DNA of 64,000 nucleotides from Pseudohalioglobus lutimaris. GTDB lineage: Bacteria; Pseudomonadota; Gammaproteobacteria; Pseudomonadales; Halieaceae. The stretch spans positions 1 through 64,000 of the forward strand of contig NZ_PKUS01000015.1 of assembly GCF_002866825.1 (NCBI RefSeq), written 5' to 3'. Position numbers and translations under genes: made by a program. The stretch's first letter is position 1. Every line of letters begins with the position of its first letter. The notes beneath the pieces were generated by a model. The model did no database searches. It was not told where the DNA came from and worked only from the letters and a program-made list of their open reading frames with translations. This document shows positions 53,692 through 64,000 of the stretch, piece after piece.

Positions 53692-55566
53692 ATGTCAAAA
53701 ATTCACCGCCTCTCCACGAGGTTGGCCAACCAGATTGCCGCCGGGGAGGTGGTGGAGCGCCCTGCCTCTGTGGTCAAGGAGGTGCTGGAAAATAGCCTGG
53801 ACGCCGGCGCCACGCGTGTGGACGTCGAGGTGGAGTCCGGAGGCGTCAAGATGATACGCGTGCGCGACAATGGCTACGGCATAGCGCCTGACGACCTGTC
53901 CCTGGCCATGGCGCGCCATGCCACCAGCAAGATCAGTTCCCTGGAAGACCTGGAGGCGGTGGGCAGCCTGGGGTTTCGTGGTGAGGCCCTGGCCAGTATC
54001 GGCTCGGTGTCGCGGCTGACACTGACCAGCAATGCGCTGGAGCAGGGCAGCGCAGGTAGCTCCGCAGCCTGCGAGGGCCGGGATATGGACGTGGTAATCA
54101 AGCCCGCTCCGCATCCCAGGGGCACCACCGTGGAAGTGCGCGACCTGTTCTTCAATACACCGGCGCGGCGCAAGTTCCTGCGTACCGAGAAGACCGAATT
54201 CAATCACCTGGAAGAAGTGGTCAAGCGGCTGGCGCTGTCGCGTTTTGATGTGGCCTTCAGTCTGCGTCATAACAACCGCACCATCCACCAGTTGAAGGCC
54301 GCCACCGGTCAGCTGGAACAGCAGCGGCGGGTGGCCACAGTCTGCGGCCCGGCATTCATGGAGCAGGCCATTTATATCGAGAGCGACCGCGGCGGCGAGG
54401 CGGCCCACCACCTGAAGCTGTGGGGCTGGGTGGGGCTGCCCACCTTCTCCCGCAGCCAGGCAGACCTGCAGTATTTTTTCGTCAATGGCCGGGTCATCCG
54501 CGACAAGCTCATCGCCCACGCGGTCAAGCAGGCCTACCGCGACGTGCTCTACCACGGCCGCCACCCTGCCTTTGTGCTTTACCTGGAAGTGGACCCGGCG
54601 CAGGTAGATGTGAACGTGCACCCCACCAAGCATGAGGTGCGCTTTCGCGATGGTCGCAGCGTGCACAACTTTATTTTTTCTACGCTGCACCGGGCCCTGG
54701 CCGAAGTACGCCCCGGCACGCCGCAACCCGAGCCGTTGGCGGACAATATGGTGGCGCTGGGCGATGGCTCGGTGATCAATACCGAAACTGGTGAGATTCG
54801 CGAGCAGGGTGGCCTGTCCTGGGGGGCGCAGCAGGCAGAGGCGGCCAGATCCGGCGGCGCCCAGCTGCGTCCGTCAGGTCATTACACCGGTTCGTCGCCA
54901 TCCGTTGTCTCCGGTGCCGCGCAAATGGCGGCATACGGGCAGTTGCATCCCGCGCTGCCAGCGCAGGGCGCGGACGAGGACGTACCGCCCCTGGGCTACG
55001 CCCTGGCGCAGCTCAAGGGCGTTTATATTCTCGCCGAGAATGCCGCCGGCCTGGTGTTGGTGGACATGCATGCCGCTCATGAGCGCATTACCTATGAGGG
55101 GCTCAAGGCCGCTCGCGACGACCAGGGTATCCGCAGCCAGCCTTTGCTGGTGCCCCAGCCGGTGGCGGTGAGCCAGCGTGAGGTGCAGGTGGCGGGCGAG
55201 CATGCGGCGCTGTTCCAGCGTCTGGGCATGACCGTGGATGCCACCGGGGAGGAGTCTCTGGTGATTCGTGAGATTCCGGTACTGTTACGCGACTCCAATG
55301 TGGAGCAATTACTGCGTGATGTGCTGGCCGACCTGATTGAATTCGGCAGCTCCGAGCGTATAGAGGCGCATATGGATGAAATCCTCTCTACCATGGCCTG
55401 CCACGGCAGCGTGCGTGCCAACCGGCGCCTGACCGTGCCCGAGATGAATGCGCTACTCAGGGATATGGAAGAGACCGAGCGCTCAGGGCAGTGCAACCAT
55501 GGTCGACCCACCTGGACGCAACTGGGGCTGGACGAGCTGGACAAGCTGTTCCTGCGCGGACGTTAG
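53692..55566 (+). CDS. mutL: DNA mismatch repair protein MutL
   Basis: 624 residues. The N-terminal GHKL ATPase has [14 protein letters not shown] and [16 protein letters not shown]. Unlike E. coli MutL, the C-terminal domain carries [12 protein letters not shown] (from about residue 458), matching the endonuclease motif DQHA(X)2E(X)4E with Met for Gln, plus CHGSVRA and the C-terminal CNHGRP. These are the hallmarks of latent-endonuclease MutL of MutH-free bacteria. No mutH is in the window. Confidence 0.96.
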   Translation: MSKIHRLSTRLANQIAAGEVVERPASVVKEVLENSLDAGATRVDVEVESGGVKMIRVRDNGYGIAPDDLSLAMARHATSKISSLEDLEAVGSLGFRGEALASIGSVSRLTLTSNALEQGSAGSSAACEGRDMDVVIKPAPHPRGTTVEVRDLFFNTPARRKFLRTEKTEFNHLEEVVKRLALSRFDVAFSLRHNNRTIHQLKAATGQLEQQRRVATVCGPAFMEQAIYIESDRGGEAAHHLKLWGWVGLPTFSRSQADLQYFFVNGRVIRDKLIAHAVKQAYRDVLYHGRHPAFVLYLEVDPAQVDVNVHPTKHEVRFRDGRSVHNFIFSTLHRALAEVRPGTPQPEPLADNMVALGDGSVINTETGEIREQGGLSWGAQQAEAARSGGAQLRPSGHYTGSSPSVVSGAAQMAAYGQLHPALPAQGADEDVPPLGYALAQLKGVYILAENAAGLVLVDMHAAHERITYEGLKAARDDQGIRSQPLLVPQPVAVSQREVQVAGEHAALFQRLGMTVDATGEESLVIREIPVLLRDSNVEQLLRDVLADLIEFGSSERIEAHMDEILSTMACHGSVRANRRLTVPEMNALLRDMEETERSGQCNHGRPTWTQLGLDELDKLFLRGR

Positions 55567-55582
55567 TGACGACCGTTGCGCC

Positions 55583-56644
55583 ATGAGCAATAACAGGTCG
55601 CAACTAATCTGCCTGATGGGCCCCACTGCGTCAGGTAAAACCGACCTGGCCATCGAGCTTGCCGAACACCTGGACGGTGAGCTGGTCAGTGTTGATTCCG
55701 CGCTGGTCTATCGCGGCCTGGATATAGGCAGCGCCAAACCCGATTATCCACATCACCTGGTGGATATTCGCGATCCGGGTGAGCCTTATTCCGCGGCTGA
55801 GTTTGTCGCCGATGCGACTCGCGTGGCCACGGATATCAGCGCCCGGGGCAAAACACCTATCCTGGTTGGCGGCACCATGCTCTATTTCAAGGCGTTCCTG
55901 CAAGGCCTGGCGGCGATGCCTGCAGCAGACCCGGACATCCGGCAGGCCATCGAGGCGCAGGCCAGTCAGTTCGGCTGGCCGCACATGCATCAACTGCTGG
56001 CCGAGGTAGACCCTGTCTCGGCTGCGCGAATACATCCCAATCATTCGCAACGGCTGGCCCGGGCGCTGGAGGTTTATCGATCCAGCGGGCGCAGCCTCAG
56101 TGCCTGGCATAGTGAACAATCGGCGCTGTATGACCCCTTTGAGCGCTGGGATATTCACCAGTTGGCCATTTGTCCCCTCGACCGCGCTGTATTGCACCAG
56201 CGCATTGCCCTGCGTTTTCAGCTGATGATGGCAGCCGGTTTCCTGGATGAGGTGCGTGCCCTGCACAGCCGCGGCGACCTTAGCGCCGATTTACCGGCCA
56301 TTCGAGCGGTGGGGTATCGTCAGCTCTGGCAGCACCTGGAAGGTTTTCTTACGCTGGAAGAAGCGGAGGAAAAAGCGGTGGCGGCGACCCGCCAGCTGGC
56401 CAAGCGTCAGTTGACCTGGTTGCGAAAATGGCATGATCTTGCATGGATTTACACTGATAGTGAGGGTAAGTTCGAGAAATTGGTGACTCCGTCCGGGGCT
56501 GCCCCGGGCCTGGCGCAAGGCGATGTTGCACACGCGGCGCAACCGGAGCAGTCATCCATTGATGAGCCCGCCGCGTATAGACAGGGAGAAACGCATTCAC
56601 TGGCTGAGGCGGCCTTGAAGTATTTGCGAATGGCCCCAATGTAG
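55583..56644 (+). CDS. miaA: tRNA dimethylallyltransferase
   Basis: 353 residues. It adds a dimethylallyl group to A37 of tRNAs that read UNN codons. The P-loop is [14 protein letters not shown]; the [16 protein letters not shown] segment and the [13 protein letters not shown] substrate region are present. The C-terminus after KWHDLAW is about 40 residues longer than the typical MiaA end and of low complexity. The start is ATG 55583, 16 bases after mutL. hfq lies downstream, with its promoter probably inside or after miaA, as in E. coli. Confidence 0.95.
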   Translation: MSNNRSQLICLMGPTASGKTDLAIELAEHLDGELVSVDSALVYRGLDIGSAKPDYPHHLVDIRDPGEPYSAAEFVADATRVATDISARGKTPILVGGTMLYFKAFLQGLAAMPAADPDIRQAIEAQASQFGWPHMHQLLAEVDPVSAARIHPNHSQRLARALEVYRSSGRSLSAWHSEQSALYDPFERWDIHQLAICPLDRAVLHQRIALRFQLMMAAGFLDEVRALHSRGDLSADLPAIRAVGYRQLWQHLEGFLTLEEAEEKAVAATRQLAKRQLTWLRKWHDLAWIYTDSEGKFEKLVTPSGAAPGLAQGDVAHAAQPEQSSIDEPAAYRQGETHSLAEAALKYLRMAPM

Positions 56645-56794
56645 AAGGATAGAAATGCACTATACTGTGCGTCAGTGGTAACGAGGGCCCGTAATCCGCG
56701 TCGATACCGGTGGTGTGATCATCCGGACCCGGCGCAGGTAGAAGGCCAGTTTAATTTTTTTCGGCTCGTGTTGGGCCTGTCAGGAGAGAGAGCT

Positions 56795-57043
56795 ATGTCG
56801 AAAGGGCACACGCTACAAGACCCTTATCTGAATATTTTGCGGAAGGAACGCGTTCCCGTTTCTATTTATCTGGTCAATGGTATCAAGCTACAGGGACAGA
56901 TTGAGTCCTTTGACCAGTTCGTCGTGTTGCTGAAAAACACCGTCAGCCAAATGGTGTACAAGCATGCGATTTCCACTGTCGTCCCCAGCCGAGTGGTGCG
57001 CTTGCCTATGCAGCACCCACCGGAAGAGGAAGGTGACAGCTAG
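56795..57043 (+). CDS. hfq: RNA chaperone Hfq
   Basis: 82 residues. Sm1 and Sm2 motifs are visible ([20 protein letters not shown], then [20 protein letters not shown]), including the YKHAIS signature. The hexamer pairs small RNAs with mRNAs. The tail is short (PPEEEGDS), as in Pseudomonas. The ATG at 56795 has CAGGAGAGAGAGCT upstream. The 150-base gap from miaA probably holds an hfq promoter, which I could not pinpoint. Confidence 0.98.
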   Translation: MSKGHTLQDPYLNILRKERVPVSIYLVNGIKLQGQIESFDQFVVLLKNTVSQMVYKHAISTVVPSRVVRLPMQHPPEEEGDS

Positions 57044-57099
57044 GAGAGCACTGGGCGGCTGCCCACGCGGCCGCAACAGTTCCCACATCCGAGGTAGTC

Positions 57100-58371
57100 T
57101 TGTTTTTTGATCGACCCGATTCCGGGGAGCGAGCCGTACTCGTGCACCTGAATCTCGACAGCGAATCTGAGCGGGAAGACCCCCGCGAATTTGAAGAACT
57201 CGTGCTATCTGCAGGAGGAGATCCGGCCGCCTTTATATTAGGGCACCGCAGCGCGCCCCACCCGCGCACCTTTGTCGGTTCCGGGAAGCTGGAAGAGATT
57301 CGCGACAACGTGGCGCTGCACGAGGCAGAGGTGGTGATGTTCAACCATAACCTCAGTCCCAGTCAGGAGCGCAACCTGGAGCAGGAGCTGTGCTGCCGAG
57401 TGATTGACCGCACCGGCCTCATTCTGGATATCTTCGCCCAGCGAGCGCGCACCCATGAGGGTAAGCTGCAGGTAGAGCTGGCCCAGCTGCAACATGTGAG
57501 CACCCGCCTGGTCCGTGGCTGGACCCACCTCGAACGGCAGAAGGGCGGTATTGGCCTGCGTGGCCCCGGTGAAACCCAGCTGGAGACAGACCGTCGCCTG
57601 CTGCGGGTGCGCATCAAGTCGATCACGGCCCGCCTGGAAAAAGTTCGCAAGCAGCGCGACCAGGGGCGTCGCTCGCGCCGGCGTCAGGAGATACCCACTG
57701 TGTCGTTGGTGGGCTATACCAACGCCGGCAAGTCCACGCTGTTCAATTACATCACGGAGTCCGGCGTCTATGCGGCGGACCAGCTCTTCGCCACGCTGGA
57801 CCCGACCTTGCGCCGCCTGGAGCTGGATAATGTCGGTCCGGTTGTACTCGCCGACACGGTGGGTTTTATTGCTCACCTGCCGCACAAGCTGGTGGAGGCC
57901 TTCAAGGCGACGCTGGAGGAAACACTCAATGCCGATCTGCTGCTGCACGTGATCGACGCCTCCAGCGCCGAGCGCGATGACAATATCTACCAGGTGGAGG
58001 ATGTGCTGAGCGAGATCGGCGCCGAGGAGATTCCCCGCCTGGAGGTGTACAACAAGTTGGATCTGCTGGAGCACGCGCCGCGTATAGACCGTGATGATGA
58101 GGGTAAACCCCAGCGGGTATGGCTGAGCGCCGTTACCGGGGAAGGCGTGAACCTGCTGCTGCAGGCCATCGCTGAACTGGTTGGCCAGGATATGGTCAAC
58201 GAGAAGATTGAGATTACGCCTGAACAGGGCAGTCTTCGCGCGGCGCTTTACCGGTTGGGCGCCGTGGAGACCGAAAAGTACACGGACGATGGGGTGGCGC
58301 ACCTGCAAGTGCGTCTGCCCAGGGCAGACTGGAACCGGTTGATGAAGAAAGGTCCCGAGCCTCTGTGGTAA
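57100..58371 (+). CDS. hflX: GTPase HflX
   Basis: 423 residues. It rescues or splits ribosomes under stress. The HflX N-terminal domain runs from RPDSGERAVLVHLNL to about 190, including FVGSGKLEEI. The GTPase motifs are GYTNAGKSTLFN (G1), DTVGF (G3) and NKLDLLE (G4). The start is TTG 57100 (F-F-D-R-P-D matches E. coli HflX MFDRYDAGEQAVLVHI), with GAGGTAG nearby. It lies 56 bases after hfq. Confidence 0.95.
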   Translation: MFFDRPDSGERAVLVHLNLDSESEREDPREFEELVLSAGGDPAAFILGHRSAPHPRTFVGSGKLEEIRDNVALHEAEVVMFNHNLSPSQERNLEQELCCRVIDRTGLILDIFAQRARTHEGKLQVELAQLQHVSTRLVRGWTHLERQKGGIGLRGPGETQLETDRRLLRVRIKSITARLEKVRKQRDQGRRSRRRQEIPTVSLVGYTNAGKSTLFNYITESGVYAADQLFATLDPTLRRLELDNVGPVVLADTVGFIAHLPHKLVEAFKATLEETLNADLLLHVIDASSAERDDNIYQVEDVLSEIGAEEIPRLEVYNKLDLLEHAPRIDRDDEGKPQRVWLSAVTGEGVNLLLQAIAELVGQDMVNEKIEITPEQGSLRAALYRLGAVETEKYTDDGVAHLQVRLPRADWNRLMKKGPEPLW

Positions 58372-58440
58372 AGCCAGACCAGGCACCGGGCTTCGCTATG
58401 GTGGCGGCTGCGCCAGGCAATAATCATGGAAATGCAGGAT

Positions 58441-58494
58441 GCGCACTGTTTACCAGTGCGCCGAAAGAACAACGCAAGGTGCGCATTACGCACC
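58441..58494 (+). other. two stem-loops between hflX and hflK
   Basis: GCGCACTG (58441) pairs perfectly with CAGTGCGC (58454), and GGTGCG (58478) pairs with CGCACC (58489). Neither has a T-tract. They lie in the 165-base hflX-hflK gap, where a second transcript might begin or mRNA be processed. Confidence 0.5.
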
Positions 58495-58536
58495 AAGAAT
58501 GCTAGACTCTTCCGACTTTGAAAACAGGAGTTAATT

Positions 58537-59712
58537 ATGGCCTGGAATGAACCGGGTGGCGGCAATAACAAGGGGCCCAAAGACCCCTGGGGCGGCGGCG
58601 ATCAGGGACCCCCTGATCTCGACGAGGCGCTGAAAAAACTGCAGGAAAAGATGAGCGGCCTGTTCGGCGGCAAGTCCGGTTCAGGCGGTGGCAGCGGAGG
58701 GTCCGCTGGGCCCGCCGTGTCAGGTTCCCTTTTTGGTGTGCTGGCCATCGTAGCGGCTGTGGTGTGGGGCCTGATGGGCTTCTATCAGATCGATGAACAG
58801 GAGCGGGCCGTGGTGCTGCGCTTCGGCAAGTATAACGAGACGGTGCAGCCGGGCTTGCAATGGAACCCGCCGCTGATCGACGAAGTGATCAAGGTGAACA
58901 CCACCAAGGTGCGCGCGGCCAGTTTCCGCGAGACCATGCTCACCCAGGACGAGAACATCGTTGAGGTAAACATGTCGGTGCAGTATGTGATCAATGACCC
59001 CGACAAGTTTGTACTCAAGGTCCGGGACCCCGAGCGCTCACTGCAACATGCCACCCAGAGCGCCCTGCGCCATGTGGTCGGCGATACCGGTATGGACCTG
59101 GTGCTGACGGAAGGCCGGGTGAGAATCGCCGGGGACGTGAAGCAGCGTCTGCAGGAGTACCTGGATATTTATGAGACCGGCATCCTGGTGACCACAATCA
59201 ACGTCGACGATGCCAAGCCGCCGAATCAGGTGCAGGCAGCTTTTGATGACGTGATCAAGGCGCGCGAGGACGAGGAGCGGGTGAAGAACGAGGCCCAGGC
59301 TTACGCCAACGGCATCGTGCCCGAGGCCCGCGGTGCGGCCCAGCGCCAGATTGAGGAGGCCAACGCCTACAAGGAGCAGGTCATTGCCAGCGCACAGGGT
59401 GAGGCAGACCGCTTCAGTAAGTTGTTGGCAGAGTATAACAAGGCACCCGAGGTCACCCGTGAGCGGCTGTACCTGGATGCCGTGCAGGCAGTGTACGGCA
59501 ACACCAGCAAGGTGATGGTAGACGTGGAGGGAGGCAATAACATGATGTACCTGCCCCTGGACAAGCTGGCCGAGCAGAGCCAGAGCCGGGTAATGCGTTC
59601 CCCGGGCCTGGGTCTGGACAGCAACGCCTTGCGTGAAATTACCAATGCCGTAACTGAGCAGCTGCGCCGCGATGCCGCCGCAGCCGGCTCCACTCGCCGG
59701 GGAGGTCGCTAA
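58537..59712 (+). CDS. hflK: FtsH protease modulator HflK
   Basis: 391 residues. A Gly/Pro-rich cytoplasmic N-terminus (DPWGGGDQGPPDLDEALKKL, GGKSGSGGGSGG) precedes one membrane helix (about 63-85) and an SPFH/band 7 domain (QERAVVLRFGKYNETVQPGLQW). With HflC it forms a periplasmic cage around FtsH. AACAGGAGTT precedes the ATG. hflC starts two bases after the stop. Confidence 0.97.
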   Translation: MAWNEPGGGNNKGPKDPWGGGDQGPPDLDEALKKLQEKMSGLFGGKSGSGGGSGGSAGPAVSGSLFGVLAIVAAVVWGLMGFYQIDEQERAVVLRFGKYNETVQPGLQWNPPLIDEVIKVNTTKVRAASFRETMLTQDENIVEVNMSVQYVINDPDKFVLKVRDPERSLQHATQSALRHVVGDTGMDLVLTEGRVRIAGDVKQRLQEYLDIYETGILVTTINVDDAKPPNQVQAAFDDVIKAREDEERVKNEAQAYANGIVPEARGAAQRQIEEANAYKEQVIASAQGEADRFSKLLAEYNKAPEVTRERLYLDAVQAVYGNTSKVMVDVEGGNNMMYLPLDKLAEQSQSRVMRSPGLGLDSNALREITNAVTEQLRRDAAAAGSTRRGGR

Positions 59713-59714
59713 TC

Positions 59715-60590
59715 ATGTCCAGCCGTAATATGACAGTGTTGATTGGAATGGCTTTTCTGGTGTTTTTAGCCAGTAACGCACTCTATGTCATCAACGAGAA
59801 AGAACGAGGTGTCCTGCTCCGTTTCGGTGAAGTGGTGAACCCGGACATTCAGCCCGGGCTGCACTGGAAGATTCCCTTCGTCAACAACGTGCGCAAATTC
59901 GATGGCAGGGTGCTGACCGTGGATTCACAGGCGGAGCGTTTCTTTACCCAGGAAAAGAAAGCGCTGATAGTGGATTCCTACGCCAAGTTCCAGGTTTCAG
60001 ACACCGCCAAGTTCTATACCGCAACCAACGGTGAGGAAGCGCGCGCCGCGGGTCTGCTGGCCCAGCGCATCAACGACGGCCTGCGTAACCAGGTGGCCGT
60101 GCGCACCGTGCAGGAAGTAGTGTCCGGTGAGCGGGACCAGCTGATGGAAGACATCACCCTGGAGCTGAACAAGGTGGCCCTGAGTGAACTGGGCGTGCGT
60201 GTCGTGGACGTGCGGGTGAAGAAGATCGACCTGCCACCGGACGTGTCCGAGTCAGTGTATCGACGCATGAACGCAGAGCGTGAGAAAGAAGCACGCGAAC
60301 TGCGCTCCCAGGGCCAGGAACTCGCCGAGGGTATCCGCGCCGCCGCCGACCGCGAGGTCACGGTACTGACAGCCAACGCCTACAAGGAGTCGGAGCAGAT
60401 TCGGGGTCAGGGCGACGCCGAGGCGACGGGCATCTATGCGCGGGCCTTCAACCAGGACCCGGAATTTTATTCCTTTACCCGCAGCCTCAAGGCGTACCAG
60501 GAGTCATTCACTGGTCAGGGCGACATACTGCTGCTCAAGCCGGACAGTGAGTTCTTTCGTTACCTGAAAGACCCCCGGGGCGGTAAGTAA
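59715..60590 (+). CDS. hflC: FtsH protease modulator HflC
   Basis: 291 residues, normal length. One N-terminal membrane helix (about 7-26), an SPFH domain (INEKERGVLLRFGEVVNPDI) and a long helical tail (REKEARELRSQGQELAEGIRAAADREV). It is the partner of HflK in the FtsH-HflKC complex. Confidence 0.97.
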   Translation: MSSRNMTVLIGMAFLVFLASNALYVINEKERGVLLRFGEVVNPDIQPGLHWKIPFVNNVRKFDGRVLTVDSQAERFFTQEKKALIVDSYAKFQVSDTAKFYTATNGEEARAAGLLAQRINDGLRNQVAVRTVQEVVSGERDQLMEDITLELNKVALSELGVRVVDVRVKKIDLPPDVSESVYRRMNAEREKEARELRSQGQELAEGIRAAADREVTVLTANAYKESEQIRGQGDAEATGIYARAFNQDPEFYSFTRSLKAYQESFTGQGDILLLKPDSEFFRYLKDPRGGK

Positions 60591-60641
60591 GCGGTAAAAA
60601 ATACAGGCACTACCACTAAGGACTGTGGTAGCATCCCGCAA

Positions 60642-60689
60642 CCGTGGGATTCGTCGTTTGAGGCTCAAGCGACGGACCCGCGGTTTTTT
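60642..60689 (+). terminator. terminator-like hairpin between hflC and the DUF2065 gene
   Basis: CCGTGGG (60642-60648) pairs with CCCGCGG (60677-60683), extended inside by wobble pairing of TTCGTCGT with GCGACGGA, and six T's follow. A smaller stem (CTACCAC 60610 with GTGGTAG 60625) precedes it. It would separate hflC from the downstream genes or attenuate read-through. Confidence 0.75.
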
Positions 60690-60716
60690 GTGTCTGGCTG
60701 ATTAAGAGGGGTTATT

Positions 60717-60908
60717 TTGGACTTCTGGCAAGTGTTCCCCGCGGCCCTGGCACTGGTACTGATCATCGAAGGGCTGGTGCCCTTTTTCAGCCCCAACCAC
60801 TGGCGCAATATGCTGGCATTGGTGGCGCAAATGGATGATCGCGTGATTCGCAGGATCGGCTTCGGCAGCATGATGCTGGGCGTTATCCTGCTTTACATGG
60901 TGAATTGA
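60717..60908 (+). CDS. DUF2065 family small membrane protein
   Basis: 63 residues with two hydrophobic helices (VFPAALALVLIIEGLVPFF and RIGFGSMMLGVILLYMV). This is the YjeT-type DUF2065 protein, typically next to hflKC. The start is TTG 60717 with AAGAGGGG upstream. The function is unknown. It follows a terminator-like hairpin. Confidence 0.9.
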   Translation: MDFWQVFPAALALVLIIEGLVPFFSPNHWRNMLALVAQMDDRVIRRIGFGSMMLGVILLYMVN

Positions 60909-60917
60909 AGGCCTTGC

Positions 60918-62087
60918 ATGACATCGGTTGATCGCTGGCAACTGCCCGACGGCATAGAGGAAGTTCTGCCTGCCCAGGCCGCCAACGTGGAACAGCTGCG
61001 CCGCCGCCTGCTGGATTTATTTCGCAGCTGGGGCTACGAGCTGGTGATTCCGCCGCTGGTGGAATTTACTGACTCCCTGCTGATTGGCCTGGGCCAGGAC
61101 CTGGATCTGCTTACCTTCCGGCTCACCGACCAGCTCTCCGGTCGCCCCATGGGTGTGCGCGCCGACATCACCCCGCAGGTGGCGCGCATCGACGCCCACA
61201 GTCTGGCCCCGGATGGCGTCTCCCGCCTGTGCTATGCCGGTTCCACCCTGCACACCCGTCCCAAATCACTGATGGCCTCACGCTCCCCCATCCAGCTGGG
61301 CGCAGAGCTCTATGGCGAAGACAGCCTTGCCGCCGACCTGGAGGTCATACGGCTGATGCTGGCCACGCTGGATCGTGCCGGACTGCCGGCCGGTTACACC
61401 CTGGATCTGGGTCACGTGGGCATCTATGAAGCGGTGCTGGACGTGGCGGAGCTGAACGACGAGCAGGAAGCGCGAATCTTCGACTGCCTGCAGCGCAAGT
61501 CCGTGCCGGACTTGATCCAGACTCTGGATGACGTCCCCGAAGACGTGGCCATGCTGATTATCGGGCTGGTTGACCTGCACGGTGATGACAGCGTGCTGCC
61601 GGCCGCGCGTGAACTGTTTGCCGACCGCGCCCCGCAGGCCCTGGCCGCGGTGGATGCACTGCAGGAGGTGGCGACTGAAATCCGCCGTCTGCGCCCTGAT
61701 TTACCCGTTTACTTCGATCTTGCAGAGCTGCGCGGCTACCATTATCACACCGGTATCGTGTTTGCTGCCTATGTGCCCGGCCACGGCCAGGCCCTGGCCA
61801 ATGGCGGTCGCTACAACGGGGTGGGTGAGGTCTTTGGCCGCGCCCGACCGGCCACCGGCTTCGCCACGGACCTGAAGGCCCTGGTCAGCCTGTTGCCCGG
61901 AGAGACAGCGACAGGGAAGGGTGCAATAAGCCTGCCCGACAGCGCTGCACCTGAGCTGCTCGCCCTGGCCGAGGCGTTGCGCGAGAAAGGCGAGGTTGTG
62001 ATCAACACCCTGGGCGGCGAGCATCACGCGCGCTGTGACCGGGAGCTGGTGCTAAGTGGTGCCGACTGGGTGGTAAAGAGTTTATGA
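60918..62087 (+). CDS. hisZ: ATP phosphoribosyltransferase regulatory subunit HisZ
   Basis: 389 residues. A HisRS-like protein without aminoacylation function that pairs with the short form of HisG to start histidine synthesis. The class II fold motifs appear as LLDLFRSWGYELVIPP and VRADITPQVARIDAHSL; the C-terminal anticodon domain is absent. HisG is not in the window. A hisZ insertion between DUF2065 and purA is known from pseudomonads. Confidence 0.94.
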   Translation: MTSVDRWQLPDGIEEVLPAQAANVEQLRRRLLDLFRSWGYELVIPPLVEFTDSLLIGLGQDLDLLTFRLTDQLSGRPMGVRADITPQVARIDAHSLAPDGVSRLCYAGSTLHTRPKSLMASRSPIQLGAELYGEDSLAADLEVIRLMLATLDRAGLPAGYTLDLGHVGIYEAVLDVAELNDEQEARIFDCLQRKSVPDLIQTLDDVPEDVAMLIIGLVDLHGDDSVLPAARELFADRAPQALAAVDALQEVATEIRRLRPDLPVYFDLAELRGYHYHTGIVFAAYVPGHGQALANGGRYNGVGEVFGRARPATGFATDLKALVSLLPGETATGKGAISLPDSAAPELLALAEALREKGEVVINTLGGEHHARCDRELVLSGADWVVKSL

Positions 62088-62183
62088 GCGATAACGCTGC
62101 GTGATTGTGCAGTGCATGTTCAATGGCCCGCATGAAGCAGCCGCAGACAAGGTTGCCACGGGTGAGTACAACGTAAGTCAATC

Positions 62184-62267
62184 CGTCATTCCCGCGGCAG
62201 CGGGGGTCCCGGGGGTCGTCGGGTTAAGCCCTGCCTTCCCTGGATTTCCGCTGCGGCAGGGATGACG
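62184..62267. repeat. imperfect palindromic repeat of the CGTCATTCCCGC type
   Basis: The left arm at 62184-62210 starts CGTCATTCCCGCGGCAGCGG; the right arm at 62241-62267 (ending GGCAGGGATGACG) is its imperfect reverse complement. Related palindromes are widespread in proteobacterial intergenic regions. It lies between hisZ and purA and is unrelated in sequence to the A/B/C elements. Confidence 0.75.
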
Positions 62268-62271
62268 ATAG

Positions 62272-63609
<1,338 letters not shown>

Positions 63610-63842
63610 AGTGTTAACTCCCGCTCATCGCAGCGGGGTGCACTCCCTGCGGCTGGCCACCCCTGCCTGACCGTGATGCTCACGCGGGGCCGCAGGACCA
63701 ACCGCGACCTTATGACCCCGGGAGGCCAGTTGTCGCGTTTTCGCGCAATGCAGTTTTCCTCCAGCGGACATATCCGCGTTTCACCGAATCTCAAATTATT
63801 GTCTATACTTCGCAATAGAGTTACAAACTGCAGGGGTTCTGG
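63610..63842. other. intergenic region downstream of purA
   Basis: No gene is visible. A hairpin CCCGCT/AGCGGG (63620-63637) has no T-tract. TATACT near 63810, with a weak TTCACC upstream, may serve the next gene. Nothing else stands out. Confidence 0.4.
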
Positions 63843-64000
63843 ATGTACCAGAATATTATGTTCGCAGCGGTGGTGCTGATACTGCTGCTGGTTGCCCAGC
63901 GGGTGTATAACACCTGGCAAAAAGAGAAGACACGCAAGCCCGCCGCCAGCGCGAAACGCGGGGCGCCCAGGAGCAGGCAGACGAATGCCATGTCCGCGCA
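63843..64000 (+). CDS. putative membrane protein, truncated by window end
   Basis: The reading frame is open from the ATG at 63843 through the window end, 52 codons. The start MYQNIMFAAVVLILLLVAQRVYN forms one membrane helix; a basic, Lys/Ala/Arg-rich segment follows. TGCAGGGGTTCTGG precedes the ATG. The remainder is outside the window, so it cannot be named. Confidence 0.55.
   Translation, partial: MYQNIMFAAVVLILLLVAQRVYNTWQKEKTRKPAASAKRGAPRSRQTNAMSA

Noticed and set aside
53695-54726. 343-residue open frame antisense to mutL
   Set aside because: Shadow of a clear MutL frame; composition rich in His, Gln, Ala and Gly as typical for antisense frames here.
57238-58386. 382-residue open frame antisense to hflX
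   Set aside because: Shadow of the GTPase gene, no start signal, no domain.

Overview
The window is chromosomal DNA from a GC-rich gammaproteobacterium. The 13 genes at its right end follow the classical gammaproteobacterial order psd-rsgA-orn-queG-nnr-tsaE-amiB-mutL-miaA-hfq-hflX-hflK-hflC-(DUF2065)-hisZ-purA. A wax ester/diacylglycerol acyltransferase, a polyserine-linker lipoprotein and the hisZ-purA linkage suggest a marine oligotroph near the Halieaceae/Cellvibrionales. That placement is inference; no marker was compared.

Layout. 1-340: 3' end of a 5S rRNA gene and rrn terminators. 340-10.8 kb: ordinary genes (VOC protein, WS/DGAT, Tex, CBS protein, SixA-like phosphatase, M20 peptidase, Kazal-like lipoprotein, DAACS symporter, MBL hydrolase, DUF2288). 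10.8-25.4 kb: one dense 13-gene minus-strand locus described below. 25.5-38.5 kb: mixed metabolic and hypothetical genes (pdxH, cinA, NUDIX, FKBP, Fe-ADH, orphan ParA, cysH, a 45-residue membrane protein, a TPR/transglutaminase lipoprotein, SDR, SYLF protein). 38.5-40.7 kb: asnS bracketed by three large palindromic elements and short tandem repeats. 40.9-46.4 kb: a small unknown gene, an RNase II family enzyme, PhoH with a long leader, and a putative outer-membrane protein. 46.4-64 kb: the conserved envelope/RNA-processing supercluster, ending in a truncated membrane protein gene.

The most interesting locus is 10820-25389 (minus strand). A TolQ/ExbB/MotA-like channel subunit sits with two proteins whose N-terminal helix looks like a TolR/ExbD/MotB helix (conserved Asp in a Phe-Leu-Asp-Val context) but which end in a coiled coil and a von Willebrand A domain. 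An Hsp70/actin-like protein, a PEGA plus SUMF1-fold protein, a TPR membrane protein, three lipoproteins with short globular domains, a polyserine lipoprotein, a protein with a TonB-like C-terminus, a small secreted protein and an M48 protease complete the set. Most junctions overlap by 1-4 bases. I infer an ion-motive-force-driven envelope machine distinct from Tol-Pal, Exb-TonB and Mot; its function is unknown.

The second point of interest is a family of three 110-112 bp palindromes around asnS. They share a 52-54 bp core, while their 29-bp arms have different sequences in each copy yet remain self-complementary, so structure rather than arm sequence appears to be conserved.
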